A DNA stretch of 64,000 nucleotides from Siphonodentalium dalli (lineage: Eukaryota; Mollusca; Scaphopoda; Gadilida; Siphonodentaliidae). Below the pieces are notes generated by a model, which was given only the letters and a program-made list of their open reading frames with translations, searched no databases and was not told where the DNA came from. The stretch lies in the NCBI GenBank assembly GCA_032622095.1, contig CP136061.1, positions 234,420,944 to 234,484,943 on the forward strand, written 5' to 3'. Of this stretch, positions 12,606 through 24,537 are shown one piece after another. The translations under genes were made by a program, and so were the position numbers. How positions within the stretch are numbered: the stretch's first letter is position 1; each line of letters starts with the position of its first letter.

Positions 12606-13739
12606 GTGGAGCGGACGGAACCGATTTCAGAAAGTTTAGTCCATCGGGACCACACACAAGCTTGTAATACATCATTTTGAAGGTTATGACATTTCGCATC
12701 GGGTAGGACCCGGTGTGAAATATACAGATGATGCAAAAGATGATTTTTAGCTGATTAAGTGCCAAAATTCAGCAAAAATCCCTGTTTTTGTAAAATTTGG
12801 CAAAATGAGAAATAAAAGTATAGAAACGCGAACATTTTGCGCTAAAATATTGTAGTCTACATACCTCTAGATATTTACTATGATAGTGGTACGATTTCTC
12901 TGATATAACGAAGATTGTTTTTAGATTTATTGTAAAAATAGACAAAACAGCGCAAATTTTCAATTTTTTTTGCCTCACTTAATGGGCGATAGATCAATAT
13001 TGTTTTAACCACTGTGTAGGAACTGTTACATCGGAAGTCGTTCTATCGCCGGTATTGTGATGGTTCTTGCCTGATTTGTTACGGTTCCTGATGATTGAAA
13101 ATAATCATTTTTGTGACAAAATCACGCATAATTATAGATATCTTGAATATATTAAACTTTCCTGAATGAACAGAGGCTGCAGAAGTGCCGTGTTATCGAA
13201 AATAACTCGGTATTAGCGAGTTAACGCGTAAATATCAACATGTTATCACTGAAAATCAAGCCAAGTGGACGCAATTTCTTTGTTTTTCGTGGCGTATAAA
13301 ATATGAAACGCATTCTGAAGACAAACACTGACTATAAAGTGTACCCGTGTTATTCTTTTGTAAAATAGCTGAGAAAGTATCCCGATAGGGGTTGATAATT
13401 GGGAGCTGTGACCTCGTAATCAACACGGGTGCGTGTTACGGTTCTATTTCAAACCGATCATGGCTGTGACAGTTCTGTCCATGATATTTATTCGAACGAT
13501 TTCTGCACTTGGGTCTGAAAATCGTCTTGTGTATCTGACATTTTAAAACAGATAATGACTGTAGCTTATGTAATTTGCATAATAGAACAGGTATATTAAG
13601 AAATAACACAATAAATACCTAATACGAGAGATTAAGTGACATTAATAGGCAGAAATACAATATTGAAAGTCCCGATGAGTATAGTATCATAATCATGCCC
13701 GCCTATATAAATGACCAATGGTAATACAAATCTACTCCC

Positions 13740-14810
13740 AGGACTGAGAATATAAGATGGTATATTCATTTACTGCCTGAGGGACATTTACTGCCTGAGG
13801 GACATTTACACATGTTTGTCGCCCAGACATGAATATAACTTATGAAATCACGTTCAACTGAATCATTGATAGGTTATGGCGTGATTGGGGTGGTTGGGGA
13901 CTTGGGGAGTGGGTGCTTAATTGGTGTCTATCCCTAACTTTGGTCAAAATGTTCAACAGTTACAAATTTCTTATCTTACAATAGATTGGTTTGAAAATTA
14001 ACACCAACAATATGTTGAAATTGTTCTCTTAATTTGATTTGACAACAATTTAATAGTGGGGATTTTGTCGTTTTTAGACTAACATTTGCATACTTTCCTA
14101 CACGTTAAACATGTAATCAACCATATTTGACATATACAAATGGACACCTCTTCTTTAGAGTTGATCAAAATCTCATGATGGGTGGACATGAAGTAGGGAG
14201 CATGTGTGATCTAGTTTTCTATATCACATTTACCCCCCCCCACCAATTGGCAAGAAACTGGTTTAATGGACAAATAATCTAATTCCATTTAATTAATATG
14301 CTTTGTATTAAATAATGTATGCTCTTTTGCAAAATAAATCATCTCTCTATCCATCTGTTGGGAACATTTCCAATATTGTGGGGGTGGGGGCGCCAGGTTG
14401 GAAACTTCCAACACTTGGGAATCTTGAAGCCAGTCTAGATGTTTTTTTTCAATTTTCAGGTTCAGATATCCACATTTTCTCACTGGGCCCATGTATCCTG
14501 AGTTTCTCCCCCGGTTTGCATGGTGGCCAATCAAAGGCTACTGATCAATTCACTTCAGAATGGTATATAATCTAGAGCTATAATGTGTCATGCAGTTGGG
14601 GAAAACCAAAGCCCAGGCCTTGTGCATGAGTTTGGTCTGTTTCAAGGGGATGGTGCCGTTGGAAATTCCAAGGTTGAGGCCCCAACATTGGATACCCTCC
14701 AACCCACGTCCCTGCTCACTTGACACGTTAGTATCGAGGAATAATAATGTGCCTTATAATAGCCAGGTTCAGACACCCATAACACTAATTTTTAATGATT
14801 CATTTGTATG
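13740..14810. other. Non-coding interior of nested TIR element
   Basis: The phrase TTTACTGCCTGAGGGACA is duplicated in tandem near 13768-13806. Around 14340-14680 there are GTTGGAAA...TTCCAA phrases that resemble the tandem repeat at 40.3-41.1 kb. Short open frames here (14289-14534 minus, 14315-14575 plus) face each other and carry no motif. Confidence 0.5.
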
Positions 14811-14836
14811 AATGTTTAGCTAATAATTATAACAAT

Positions 14837-15125
14837 CTGTTACTGCACGTTGAATTTAATAGCTGAGCATTCCTACAAATGAATCAATAGTATCCAAGTC
14901 GCTGCTCTTTATAGCACATTTAGTCACCAACGGATTAACATCCATATAATAATATTTGTAACTGCATGATTCTTTTCTCTTTTTTTTATATGTTACTGCT
15001 TGTTGAACTTAATAGCTAAGCATTCCTACAAATAAGATTCAAGTCAATTCTCATTACAGCGCATTTAGTAACCAAAGGTTTAACATCCATATAATAATAT
15101 TCGTAACTGTAGGATTCTTAGCTTT
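14837..15125. repeat. Two-unit tandem duplication (about 150 bp)
   Basis: Two consecutive units share TGTTACTGC.CGTTGAA, AGCATTCCTACAAAT, TTTAACATCCATATAATAATATT and GTAACTG. They start near 14837 and 14990. They lie inside the nested TIR element and show no coding potential. Confidence 0.75.
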
Positions 15126-15386
15126 TTTATATCTTCTATTAAAAAATCAGAGATCCCTAGTCAGTCTAAAATATGATTGAATGGAAGATTATCGTGCTAG
15201 TATATGCTTTAATAGCTGCATATTCTAGAATTCTAGAATTTAACATAGATAAGCATCCAGAAAACGGATGCCCGACATAAACTTCATAAACTGCGTAATC
15301 AGAACATTGTACTGGTGTCAACGAACTTTTAACGTCTTATTTTTGGCTTTTTGTTGAGTAAAATACGTCTACGAAAATAGACAACA

Positions 15387-15917
15387 CTAGCCGATGTGCC
15401 CCCTCTTCGCCCGGGCTATTTAGGGATTTTTTTGTGATCGTCTCCGCCTGGGAAAACTATTGTTCGATCGGCCCGGAAACATGCCTATATGAGCGAATAT
15501 GGTCAAGGTCAAGGACATGGTCGCACGTGAAATTGGACCCACACATATTGTTCCCGGGATCAAAGTAGGCCTACATTATATAGAAACATGCATATATGAG
15601 CGTATATGAGCGAGGTCAAGGTCAAGGACACGATCGCAAGTGAAATTGGACCCACCCATATTGTTCCCGTGATCAAAGTAGAACCAGCTACCAAATTTGA
15701 GTGGGATCGGTCGAGGTCCAGAAACATGCCTATATGAGCGCATTTGAGCGAGGTCAAGGTCAAGGACACGGACGAACGTGAAATTGGAACCGCCCATATT
15801 GTTCCCCGGATCAAAGTAGGCCTACATACCAAATTTGAGTCCGATCGGTCGAGCAGTTTTTCGAGTCTATAACACAAATACATACATACAGACAGAAGTT
15901 CCAAAATATATAATAGA
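15387..15917 (-). mobile_element. Non-autonomous Helitron, array copy 1 of 4
   Basis: Read on the minus strand, the element starts TC (15917) and ends CTAG (15387), flanked on the outside by T as Helitrons require. The GC-rich 3' hairpin is degenerate in this copy. The interior has about three units of a roughly 120-bp repeat with AAGGTCAAGG and GTGAAATTGGACCC. It abuts the next copy with no intervening base. Confidence 0.72.
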
Positions 15918-16821
15918 CTAGCCGATGAGCCCGACGTTGTCCGGGCTATTCAAAAACCAAATTTCAAGTCGATAGCTCTACCCAGCCCGACGTTGTCCGG
16001 GCTATTCGAAAACCAAATTTCAAGTCGATAGCTCTACCCGTTTCCGAGATCTGGTCTGCGCATGCGCAAAGTTGGCGTCGCACGGGCTCGGCGACCCGAT
16101 AAAATTCGTATCCGGGGCAAGATACATTCACATACCAAATTTCAAGTCGATAGCTCCACACGTTTCCGAGATATATATATTGCCCAATGTCATTTGCGTT
16201 TACCTCGGCCGGTGATGAGTTAACGCGACATCGGGCGGTTAAGAGTTAAACGCGATCACGTCACGATCTCTCGACGGCGTAATATATTTACGGAATGTTT
16301 TTCGATCACTGAAGCGTGGTCCTGCGTTCTTCCCAATAATTAAGGTCGAAACTTTAAACGGACACAGGCGTGTGATACATCGTTGGAAAGAGGAAGCGCC
16401 ACAGATTCTAATCGTGCAAACTATATGACTGGCAATTTATTATTCGCGCTATATCGAATCGATTTGTGAGCACCGAACTGAAATATATTAGCGCAAAACG
16501 GCGTAAAAACAGATTTGACCTCGGCACGTGAAAAGTTGATCTCGGATCTGAAATCTGATAAGCTCATATTGACCGCCTGCTCAAACTACATACACGTACC
16601 AAGTTTCGTCCAGATCGGTCGAGAATCTTCCGAGATCTGGTCTGCGCATGCGCGAAGCTGGCGTCGCACAGTCTCGCCAATACGACAACATCCACCGCCT
16701 GGTCAAACTACATACAAGTACCAAGTTTCGTCCCGATCGGTCGAGAATCGTAGATTTGTATCAATGACAGACAGACAAACATACAAACATACAAACAGAG
16801 GTCTTCAAAATATATATGAGA
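15918..16821 (-). mobile_element. Non-autonomous Helitron, array copy 2 of 4
   Basis: On the minus strand it begins TCTCATATATATTTTGAAG, followed by a (CTGT)-type tetranucleotide run, and ends with the hairpin CCCGGACAACGTCGGG, a 7-nt spacer and CTAG. The body includes the phrases AAATTTGGTATGTGAATG and GCGCATGCGCAGACC. The same body appears in the 27.6-28.3 kb and 29.5-30.4 kb copies in the opposite orientation. Confidence 0.82.
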
Positions 16822-17618
16822 CTAGCCGATGAGCCCAACGTTGTCCGGGCTATTCAAAAACCAAATTTCAAGTCGATAGCTCTACCCAACCCGACGTTGT
16901 CCGGGCTATTCAAAAACCAAATTTCAAGTCGATAGCTCCACCCGTTTCCGAGATCTGGTCTGCACATGCGCGAAGCTGGCGTCGCACGGGCTCGCCAATA
17001 CGACAACGTCGACCGCCTGGTCAAACTACAGAGACGTGCCAAGTTTCGTCCCGACCGACACAATTGGTATCCGGGGCAAGATACATTCACATACCAAATT
17101 TCAAGTCGATAGCTCCACCCGTTTCCGAGATCTCGTCTGCGCATGCGGGAAGCTGGCGTCGCACGGGCTCGGCGACCCGATAAATTCGTATCCGGGGCAA
17201 GATACATTCACATACCAAATTTCAAGTCGATAGCTCCACCCGTTTCCGAGATCTCGTCTGCGCATGCGCGAAGCTGGCGTCGCACGGGCTCGCCAATACG
17301 ACAACGTCGACCGCCTGGTCAAACTACAGAGACGTGCCAAGTTTCGTCCCGACCGACACAATTGGTATCCGGGGCAAGATACATTCACATACCAAATTTC
17401 AAGTCGATAGCTCCACCCGTTTCCGAGATCTCGTCTGCGCATGCGGGAAACTGGCGTCGCACGGGCTCGCCAATACGACAATGACCACCGTCTGGTCAAA
17501 CTACACACACGTACCAAGTTTCGTCCCGATCGGTCGAGAATCGTAGATTTGTATTAATGTCAGACACACAGACAAACAGACAGACAGACATACAGAGGTC
17601 TTCAAAATATATATGAGA
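16822..17618 (-). mobile_element. Non-autonomous Helitron, array copy 3 of 4
   Basis: It has the same terminal structure as its neighbours: TC at 17618, hairpin and CTAG at 16822-16825 on the minus strand. Internally a unit of roughly 150-190 bp built on the GCGCATGCGC and CTTGAAATTTGGTATGTG phrases repeats several times. Overlapping frames across it on both strands are repeat artefacts. Confidence 0.82.
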
Positions 17619-18116
17619 CTAGCCGATGAGCCCGACGTTGTCCGGGCTATTCAAAAACCAAATTTCAAGTCGATAGCCCTACCCGTTTCCGAGATCTGGT
17701 CTGCGCATGCACGAAGCTGGCGTCGCATGGGCTCGGCGACCCGATAAAATTCGTATCCGGGGCAAGATACATTCACATACCAAATTTCAAGTCGATAGCT
17801 CCACCCTTTTCCGAGATCTCGTCTGCGCATGCGCGAAGCTGGCGTCGCACGGGCTCGGCGACCCGATAAAATTCGTATACGGGGCAAGATACATTCACAT
17901 AGCAAATTTCAAGTCGATAGCTCCACCCGTTTCCGAGATCTCGTCTGCGCATGCGCGAAGCGGGCGCCGCACGGGCTCGCCAATACGACAACGCCGACCG
18001 CCTGGTCAAACTACACGCACGTACTAAGTTTCGTCCCGATCGGTCGAGAATCGTAGATTTGTATAAATGACAGACAGACAAACATACAAACAGAGGTCTT
18101 CAAAATATATATGAGA
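17619..18116 (-). mobile_element. Non-autonomous Helitron, array copy 4 of 4
   Basis: This copy is the 5'-most of the array in element orientation. Its TC end at 18116 is followed on the plus strand by T, i.e. A on the element strand, so the whole array sits in a single A/T target. The 3' hairpin and CTAG at 17619-17622 join directly to copy 3. Confidence 0.82.
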
Positions 18117-18672
18117 TAAAATACAAGACAGATAACTCTATATATCACGTCTACGCTCACGCTTTACGAAGTCCAGCGCAATGAAATTTCACTATTGTAA
18201 CCGGCTGTTGACTCATGGAAATGTCGGGCCTTCAAAACGCGTTATTATTCAAACTAGCTGGCGACTTTGTGAATTTTGATAGGCGTAGCACAGCTTATTG
18301 GATAAGCATAGAAAGGCAGTGTAATTCATCGAAATTAATGACAAGTGGTGCAAATTTCAACTTAATGCATAGTTTGTTGTGTTTATCTTTGTATACTTTC
18401 ACAAAATTGGCAGTTTGAACCATGTACCATGGCAAATATTAGCCATATTTTTACCCGTATAGAACGATTAAATGGGGAGAGAACCGACTCGATCAGGAGA
18501 GAACCCAAACAATTATCAAAATTCGCTGTTTTTGTCGTTGTTATGACTCGCACAATGAAAGTTTCGTTATTAACACGCTCATTGGTGCCACATATTGTGA
18601 TGGGATCGAAAATAACCAATCCAATTATCACCTAGATGCCTCAAAATTGCGTTTTAACAAGTCGTGAAAATG
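18117..18672. other. Non-coding interior of nested element, right side
   Basis: About 550 bp between the Helitron array and the right TIR. Two opposing short frames (18383-18631 minus and 18429-18635 plus) overlap and carry no motif. I see nothing else. Confidence 0.5.
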
Positions 18673-18775
18673 TATAATTTCGATCAGCAAGAACCGTCAC
18701 AAATCAGTCAAGAACCATCACAAACCGGCGATAGAACGACTTCCGATGTAACAGTTCCTACACGGTGGTTTTAAC

Positions 18776-20092
18776 CAAGGATATCGTATATAGTCTAGAA
18801 AAGTGCGGATATATATACCGCATACGACAGTATGCTGAATATGTCATCATATTTAATACGTGATTTGTTATGTAAGATTATTTCACCCCTCACCCCAAAA
18901 TTCAGCAAAAAGTCACTGTTTTAGTGAAATTCGGCACAAATGAATACAAAAGCACAGGTATTCGGGTAAGTTTGTGCTACGATATAGCAGGTTACACACT
19001 TATAAATACAAAGTAATGAAATGTCATGATTGCGGTGATAGATGTAAAACTTTCTTAAATTTTCGTGGAAAATAGACAAAAAATAATTCATTTTCAGTTG
19101 TTTCGCCCCTCTTAATAGGCGAATATTCAGTATTGCATTGAATGGAGATCCCGTATATAATATAGAAACTTGTGGAAATATACACTGCATATGACTATAA
19201 GATAAGGGTGTCATTCTTTGCCAAATATGATATGTGGTGGTAGATTGTGTCACCCCACCCCAAAATTCAGAAGAAACAAAATCAGTTTTAGAAATTTCGT
19301 TATCGCAGAATACAAAAGCACAACTCCGATTATTTTGTGCTATTATATTGAAGTCTACCCACTTCGAGATATACATTATGATAACGTCATGGTATCATTT
19401 ACAGATGGCAACATTTCGGAGTTTTCTGATGAAAGTAGACCGAAAATCGTGAAATATAAACTTGTTTTGTCCCTCTACATGGGTGATAATTCAATTCCAA
19501 TTTGAACAATAATCCAGGATAAACTCTCAAGAGTTGACGAGACACATAACGCATATGAATGTTTTCGGATTGTATCATCTTCTGTCGCATTTGTTTGGTT
19601 ACGTTATTGCACCCATCTCCCAACAATACAATACATTAAAAGAGGAGACAAACACGGAATATTTCTATACACATTTATGCATTATACACATATCTTATCA
19701 AGCTGAGGCGTTTGATAGTTACTTCAGTTGAAAAAATTACACCATTGTATATGTTTACTTCGCATAATATAGCTTCACAGTTGTATAACATTATACGTAT
19801 TGGGAGGTTTAGTGATTGTTAATAAACAGGTTCAGCCACAGTACATGTAACTTGTAACGTGTGTTGCCATTACCAACGAAATCATCTGACTCACATGACC
19901 ATTCGGCTTGCGCGTACACCATCAACCAACCGTTCAGACGTTTTGTGTCAAATGTGCAGCATTGCGAAATGTGCATCAGAGGGGTGTCCAATCTTTATAT
20001 CAATCGACGAACATGTGCTTAGTGAACTTTTGTTAAATTCTTCAGCAGCGGTGACCACGCCGTTAATTTTCCCAAATGGGTTGTTGGTACGA
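18776..20092 (+). repeat. Left arm (inner part) of the long-TIR element
   Basis: This segment is the reverse complement of 22806-24125, with mainly point differences and small indels. Shared landmarks are the TATATATACCGCATACGA block, CACCCCAAAATTCAG repeated twice, and AAATGGGTTGTTGGTACGA at the inner edge. Paired open frames of similar sequence on the two arms (for example 19218-19505 plus and 23386-23664 minus) simply reflect the duplication. Confidence 0.88.
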
Positions 20093-20900
20093 CTTCCTTT
20101 ACATACCATAGGTCGTCTGCACCATGGAACCGATGGAAGCCAAAGTTTGTTTGTATCTGGGTGCAGAAATGTTCTCAAATGCGGTCGCATAGCCGACTCT
20201 TCTTCGATACACATATAGGGTTTTTAGCGACCAATGGGCATGAACTACACACGAGACGGCACAGCCATTAAGGTGAGCTGGCGATCTCACCACATATATT
20301 CGTGGCTCAATCCTGCAAGTTGAGCCAAGGGATCGTGTTTGGAATGAACCCGCAGCCACAAGGGACTTGATGTTCCCCCATGGCTGACACTTCCCTTTAA
20401 TCATATAATAGAATATTTGTTTTACATCAACAGTACTGTACAAACAGTATATAAACTGTATTTATGTGGCTCTCCTATCTGGTAGTCATCATCCACGACT
20501 TTGCCCTATGGGGACCTTCCCACAATATTTGGGGTTTTAATGCGTCACGACATTCCTGGTCACAGCCATCAAATCATCAAACCTTGTCATCAACCTTGCG
20601 ATGTTCTTTAATTCTATCTATCGTCCTTGAACCCCCCTTGGGGTACCATGGCGCCGTTTCTGGGTTGGGCCATATCTCTTGGAATATGATGAGGAACAGA
20701 TTCTGTAATATCTCCAAGGCCTTGGTCATTACATGTCGAATTTCTCTGACCATGTATGTCTGCCAATGTGTCAGGAAGAATATATTTCTCCTGTGCATTT
20801 GGTTTCACTTCAGGATAGGGTGGTTTTTGTTCAGCTCTTTGAAACTCATCCCCATTGTTTGTGGTAGCAGAAACTACTGCTGTATTGCCATGTGATCATA
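20093..20900. other. Core of long-TIR element, unassigned part
   Basis: Frames on the minus strand (20577-20808) read segments such as QEKYILPDTLADIHGQRN but match nothing I can name. They may be the decayed continuation of the gypsy element next door. No LTR pair is visible. Confidence 0.45.
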
Positions 20901-21189
20901 GAGACCCATAATATTCGTGAATATCCAGACCTTCCAGGAGTCACATATGGCATATTCTGCCAATATATGTGTTCTCTTCCATAGCTGGTGCCTGATCCGT
21001 GCTGCTTATCGCGGTATAAGTGGGCTCGTGATCCTCAGTTTCAATAGTTCCAATTCCTTCTGGGGAATTTGTGTTGGTGTGCTCTGACAAGTGACGAGAA
21101 GATACTATCTCTGGCAGAGTTTCCGATGAGTTAGATGATACACCTCGGTATGCCTTATTCGTTTCGTTGGACTCAATGATCAGCAGGTC

Positions 21190-22310
21190 ATCATTTATGT
21201 AGCATATGGTGTTTATCTTCCGATAAGTAGTCATACAGTTTCTTTGAGAGCATGGAAACTGTTGACCCAGTACCAAGCAGAAACATCACTGGCTGCCCAC
21301 AGAGATTGCAATCTAAATACAGCCCCCTCTTCAGAAGAGCTGTATCTAACAAACTCGTTGGAGTTACGATGTCCACTTGTGTTCTGCTCGTCTCCCCTAC
21401 CACGGTAGGCATTATGACACATGTCGCGTGGATTGTGAGAAGTTCTGCATCTGGTGCGTTCTTTGTATTCGTTTGTGTTATAATCAGGATTATCATTATA
21501 ATTATGTCTCCACTGTCTATCGTCACGACAGTCCCTCCAGGACTCATTTGTGTTACTCTTTTTCTCCTTGTTTTGGTTCTCCAAGTTTGTCATTCTTTGT
21601 TAATCTCCCCTTTACACCTCTTCACATCAGTCAATATTTGTTTTATCTCCTTCATCTCAGAGATGGACTGTGATGTCTGGGACGGTTGTGAGCTATTTTG
21701 AGTTTTCCCATTAGAACCTCTTTGGGGCTTCAGTTCATCTCTTATCTTTTTGAGTTCTTCAAACTCTATAGTTTTGCTTTGTGTTGGGTCTGCTTCATTT
21801 ACTGCCCTAGCATAGTGTTTAGCCCTATGTTTTTCAGACTTGACAAAAGCCTCTAATTCAACTGTATGTCTTATGCTCTCACCAAGAGATAGCCCAGTCG
21901 TGCTTGTTGTACCATGAGCCGTATATCTGGATCATACAACCCACCAATGAATTGGTCCTTTGCCAAGGTGTCTCTCAATTCATGTGTTGCAGTATGATAT
22001 AACATATTGGTCAGACGTCGGTAACTCCCCCCTGCCCTTTGTCGTCGTGCACGCAATTGTACGATCTGGTCAGTCTGGTTTTTTGGCAGCAAATCGGCCT
22101 TCTATCGCACCAACAAGAACTGTGTATTCTTCCTCTCGTCCTGGGAGTAGGTCACCGAGTGTTCCTTGCGCTAATTATCTCAAGGATGCGCCTAGATAAA
22201 GGCCCATGTCATCAATTTCCAATCCATTTATATTGGAACAAATTTCAAAGTGTGCTTGGTAATCTAACCATGATCTTGTGCCATCATAGCTATCTGGTGT
22301 GACAAATTGT
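21190..22310 (-). pseudogene. Ty3/gypsy gag-protease remnant
   Basis: On the minus strand from about 22310 the translation reads PDSYDGTRSWLDYQAHFEIC, the conserved start of a gypsy Gag core, then DMGLYLGASLR, a stop codon, REEEYTVLVGAIEGRF, LRARRQRAGGSYRRLT and LAKDQFIGGLYDPDIRLMVQ. A Lys/Glu-rich linker follows. The retropepsin region near 21270-21310 reads CGQPVMFLLGTGSTVSML; the active-site DTG is GTG, so the protease is dead. No reverse transcriptase or integrase follows, and no LTRs are seen. It lies in the centre of the long-TIR element, either captured or inserted. Confidence 0.82.
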
Positions 22311-22805
22311 TTCCAGAAAAAATTCGGTTCGGGTGGTATTTAGTGCAATGCATTACAATGCATGCATACCGTAAATTATTATTTGCTGTGTTGGCAATTG
22401 ACAGCTTACGCATAATAACCTATTGCATGCATGAATTACGCATATGGTGCTACAGGTACATCACTAGAATATGTGTTCTTTCAATCAGTTGTCGATTTCA
22501 ATAGCTGTAGTTACCATTACGGATTCGAGAAACCCAAGTATATGGGCACGCGAGTTTTGCACGCATTCATCTAGTGTACAACTAACAATATTTATCATGT
22601 AAACAACAAAATTAAATACAAACATAACTATATCACAATACTGTGCGTGGCAAGAAGGTTGAATGCAATGAACGGCACTATTTTCTCCCAAATGGACTCG
22701 CAGTCGTCACTTCTGTAAAAATGTGTTTAGACCGCACGAAACACATACGCTTACTATAAGCTATACTTGTAATTCTTATATGTATAGTACTACTATAATA
22801 GTAGT
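22311..22805. other. Core of long-TIR element, right non-coding part
   Basis: About 500 bp of AT-rich sequence with direct and inverted copies of TGCATGCAT near 22345-22430. The phrase at 22690-22725 resembles the arm of the 8169-9744 TIR element. A small palindrome TAGTACTACTATAATAGTA sits at 22784-22803, against the arm boundary. Confidence 0.5.
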
Positions 22806-24535
22806 TCGTACCAACAACCCATTTGGGAAAAGTAACGGCGTGGTCACCGCTGCTGAATAATTTAACAAACGTTCACTAAGCACAGGTTCGTCGATTGATA
22901 TAAAAATTGGACACCCCTCTGATACACATTTCACAATGCTGCACATTTGACACAAAACGTCTAAACGGTTGTTTGATGGTGTACGTGTAAGCGGAATGGT
23001 CATGTGAGTCAGGTGGTTTCGTTGGTAATGGCAACACACGTTACAAGTTACATGTACTGTGGCTGAACCTGGTTATTAACAATCACTAAACCTCCCAATA
23101 CGTATAATGTTATACAACTGTGAAGCTATATTATGCGAAGTAAACATTTACAATGATGTAATTTCTTCAACTCAAGTAACTATCAAACGCCCAGCTTGAT
23201 AAGGTATGTGTATAATGCATAAATGTGTAGAGGAATATTCCGTGTTGATCTAATCTTGCAATGTATTGTATTGTTGGGGCGATGGGTGCAATAACGCAAC
23301 CAAACAAATGTGACAGAAGATGATACAATCCGAAAACATTCATATGCATTATGTGTCTCCTCAACTCTTGAGAGTTTGTCCTGGATTATTGTTCAAAATG
23401 GAATTGAATTGTCACCCATGTAGAGGGGCAAACAAGTTTATATTTCACGATTTTCGGTCTACTTTCATCATAAAACTCCGAACTGTTGCCATCTGTAAAT
23501 GATACCATGGCGTTATCATAATGTATATCTCGAAGTGGGTAGAGTTCAATATAATAGCACAAAATAATCGGAGTTGTGCTTTTGTATTCTGCCATAACGA
23601 AATTTCTAAAACTGATTTTGTCTCTTCTGAATTTTGGGGTGGGGGTGACACAATCTACCACCACATATCATATATGGCAAAGAATGACATCCTTATCCTA
23701 AAAACATATGCAGTATATATTTCCACAAGTTTCTATATTATATACGGGATCTCCGTTCAATGCAATACTGAATAAACGCCTATTAAGAGGGGCGAAACAA
23801 CTGAAAATGAATTATTTTTTGTCTATTTTCCACGTAAATTTAAGAAAGTTTTACATCTATCACCGCAATCATGGCATTTCATTACTTTGTATTTGTAAGT
23901 GTGTAACCTGCTATATCGTAGCACGAACATATCCCGAATACCTGTGGTTTTGTATTCATTTGTGCCGAATTTCCCTAAAACGGTGACTTTTTGCTGAATT
24001 TTGGGGTGAGGGGTGAAATAATCTTACATAACACGTCACGTGTTAAATGTGATGACATATTCAGCATACTATCGTATGCGGTATATATATCCGCACTTTT
24101 CTAGACTATATACGATATCTTGGTCAAAAAATATTGATCTATCGCCCATTAAGTGAGGCAAAAAAATTGTAAAATTACGCTGTTTTGTCTATTTTTACAA
24201 TAAATCTAAAACAAATCTTCGTTATATCAGAGAAATCGTACCACTATCATAGTAAATATCTACAGGTATATAGACTACAATATGTTAGCGCAAAATGTTC
24301 GCGTTTTTATACTTTTATTTCTCATTTTGCCGAATTTTACAAAAACAGGGATTTTTGCTGAATTTTGGCATTTAATCAGCTAAAAATCATGTTTTGCTTC
24401 ATTGGTATATTTCACACCGGGTCCTACCCGATGCGGAATGTCATAACCTTCAAAATGATGTATCACAAGCCCGTGTGTGGTGCCGATGGACTAAACTCCT
24501 ACTTCTAGTGAGCTTTTTGAGTTTGTCCGCTCTAC
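22806..24535 (-). repeat. Right arm of the long-TIR element
   Basis: This uninterrupted arm gives the original order: inner part 22806-24125 pairs with 18776-20092, and the outer part 24125-24535 pairs with 12606-13009. It shows the pre-insertion state of the site where the 5.76-kb element landed in the left arm (ATTTTTTGACCAAGATATC here versus the GTTTTAAC duplication there). Confidence 0.88.
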
Positions 24536-24537
24536 TA

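Larger units (their letters stand above)
13010..18767. mobile_element. 5.76-kb nested TIR element with 8-bp TSD
   Basis: The left end CACTGTGTAGGAACTG at 13010 and the right end CAGTTCCTACACGGTG at 18767 are inverted and stay similar for about 95-100 bp (through TCTATCGCCGG and GATGGTTCTTG). Immediately outside, GTTTTAAC occurs at 13002-13009 and at 18768-18775: a perfect 8-bp target duplication. Removing the element plus one copy rejoins the left arm of the long-TIR host element. An 8-bp duplication is typical of hAT-, P- and Merlin-type transposons; which one is not settled. No transposase frame is seen, so it is non-autonomous. Confidence 0.88.
12606..24535. mobile_element. 11.9-kb long-TIR element inserted in the LINE
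   Basis: The outer bases GTGGAGCGGAC (12606) and the complement of GTAGAGCGGAC (ending 24535) begin inverted arms. The left arm is 12606-13009 continuing, after a nested element is removed, at 18776-20092. The right arm is 24535 back to 22806. Each arm is thus about 1.7 kb. TA lies at both edges (12604-12605 and 24536-24537), which suggests a short TA-type duplication, though its exact length is ambiguous. The 2.7-kb centre carries a gypsy gag-protease remnant. No transposase is recognisable, so the element would have needed a helper or moved as a foldback. Confidence 0.8.

Noticed and set aside
16515-18081. Overlapping frames of 65-138 residues on both strands
   Set aside because: They follow the internal repeats of the Helitron array and exist in several frames at once.
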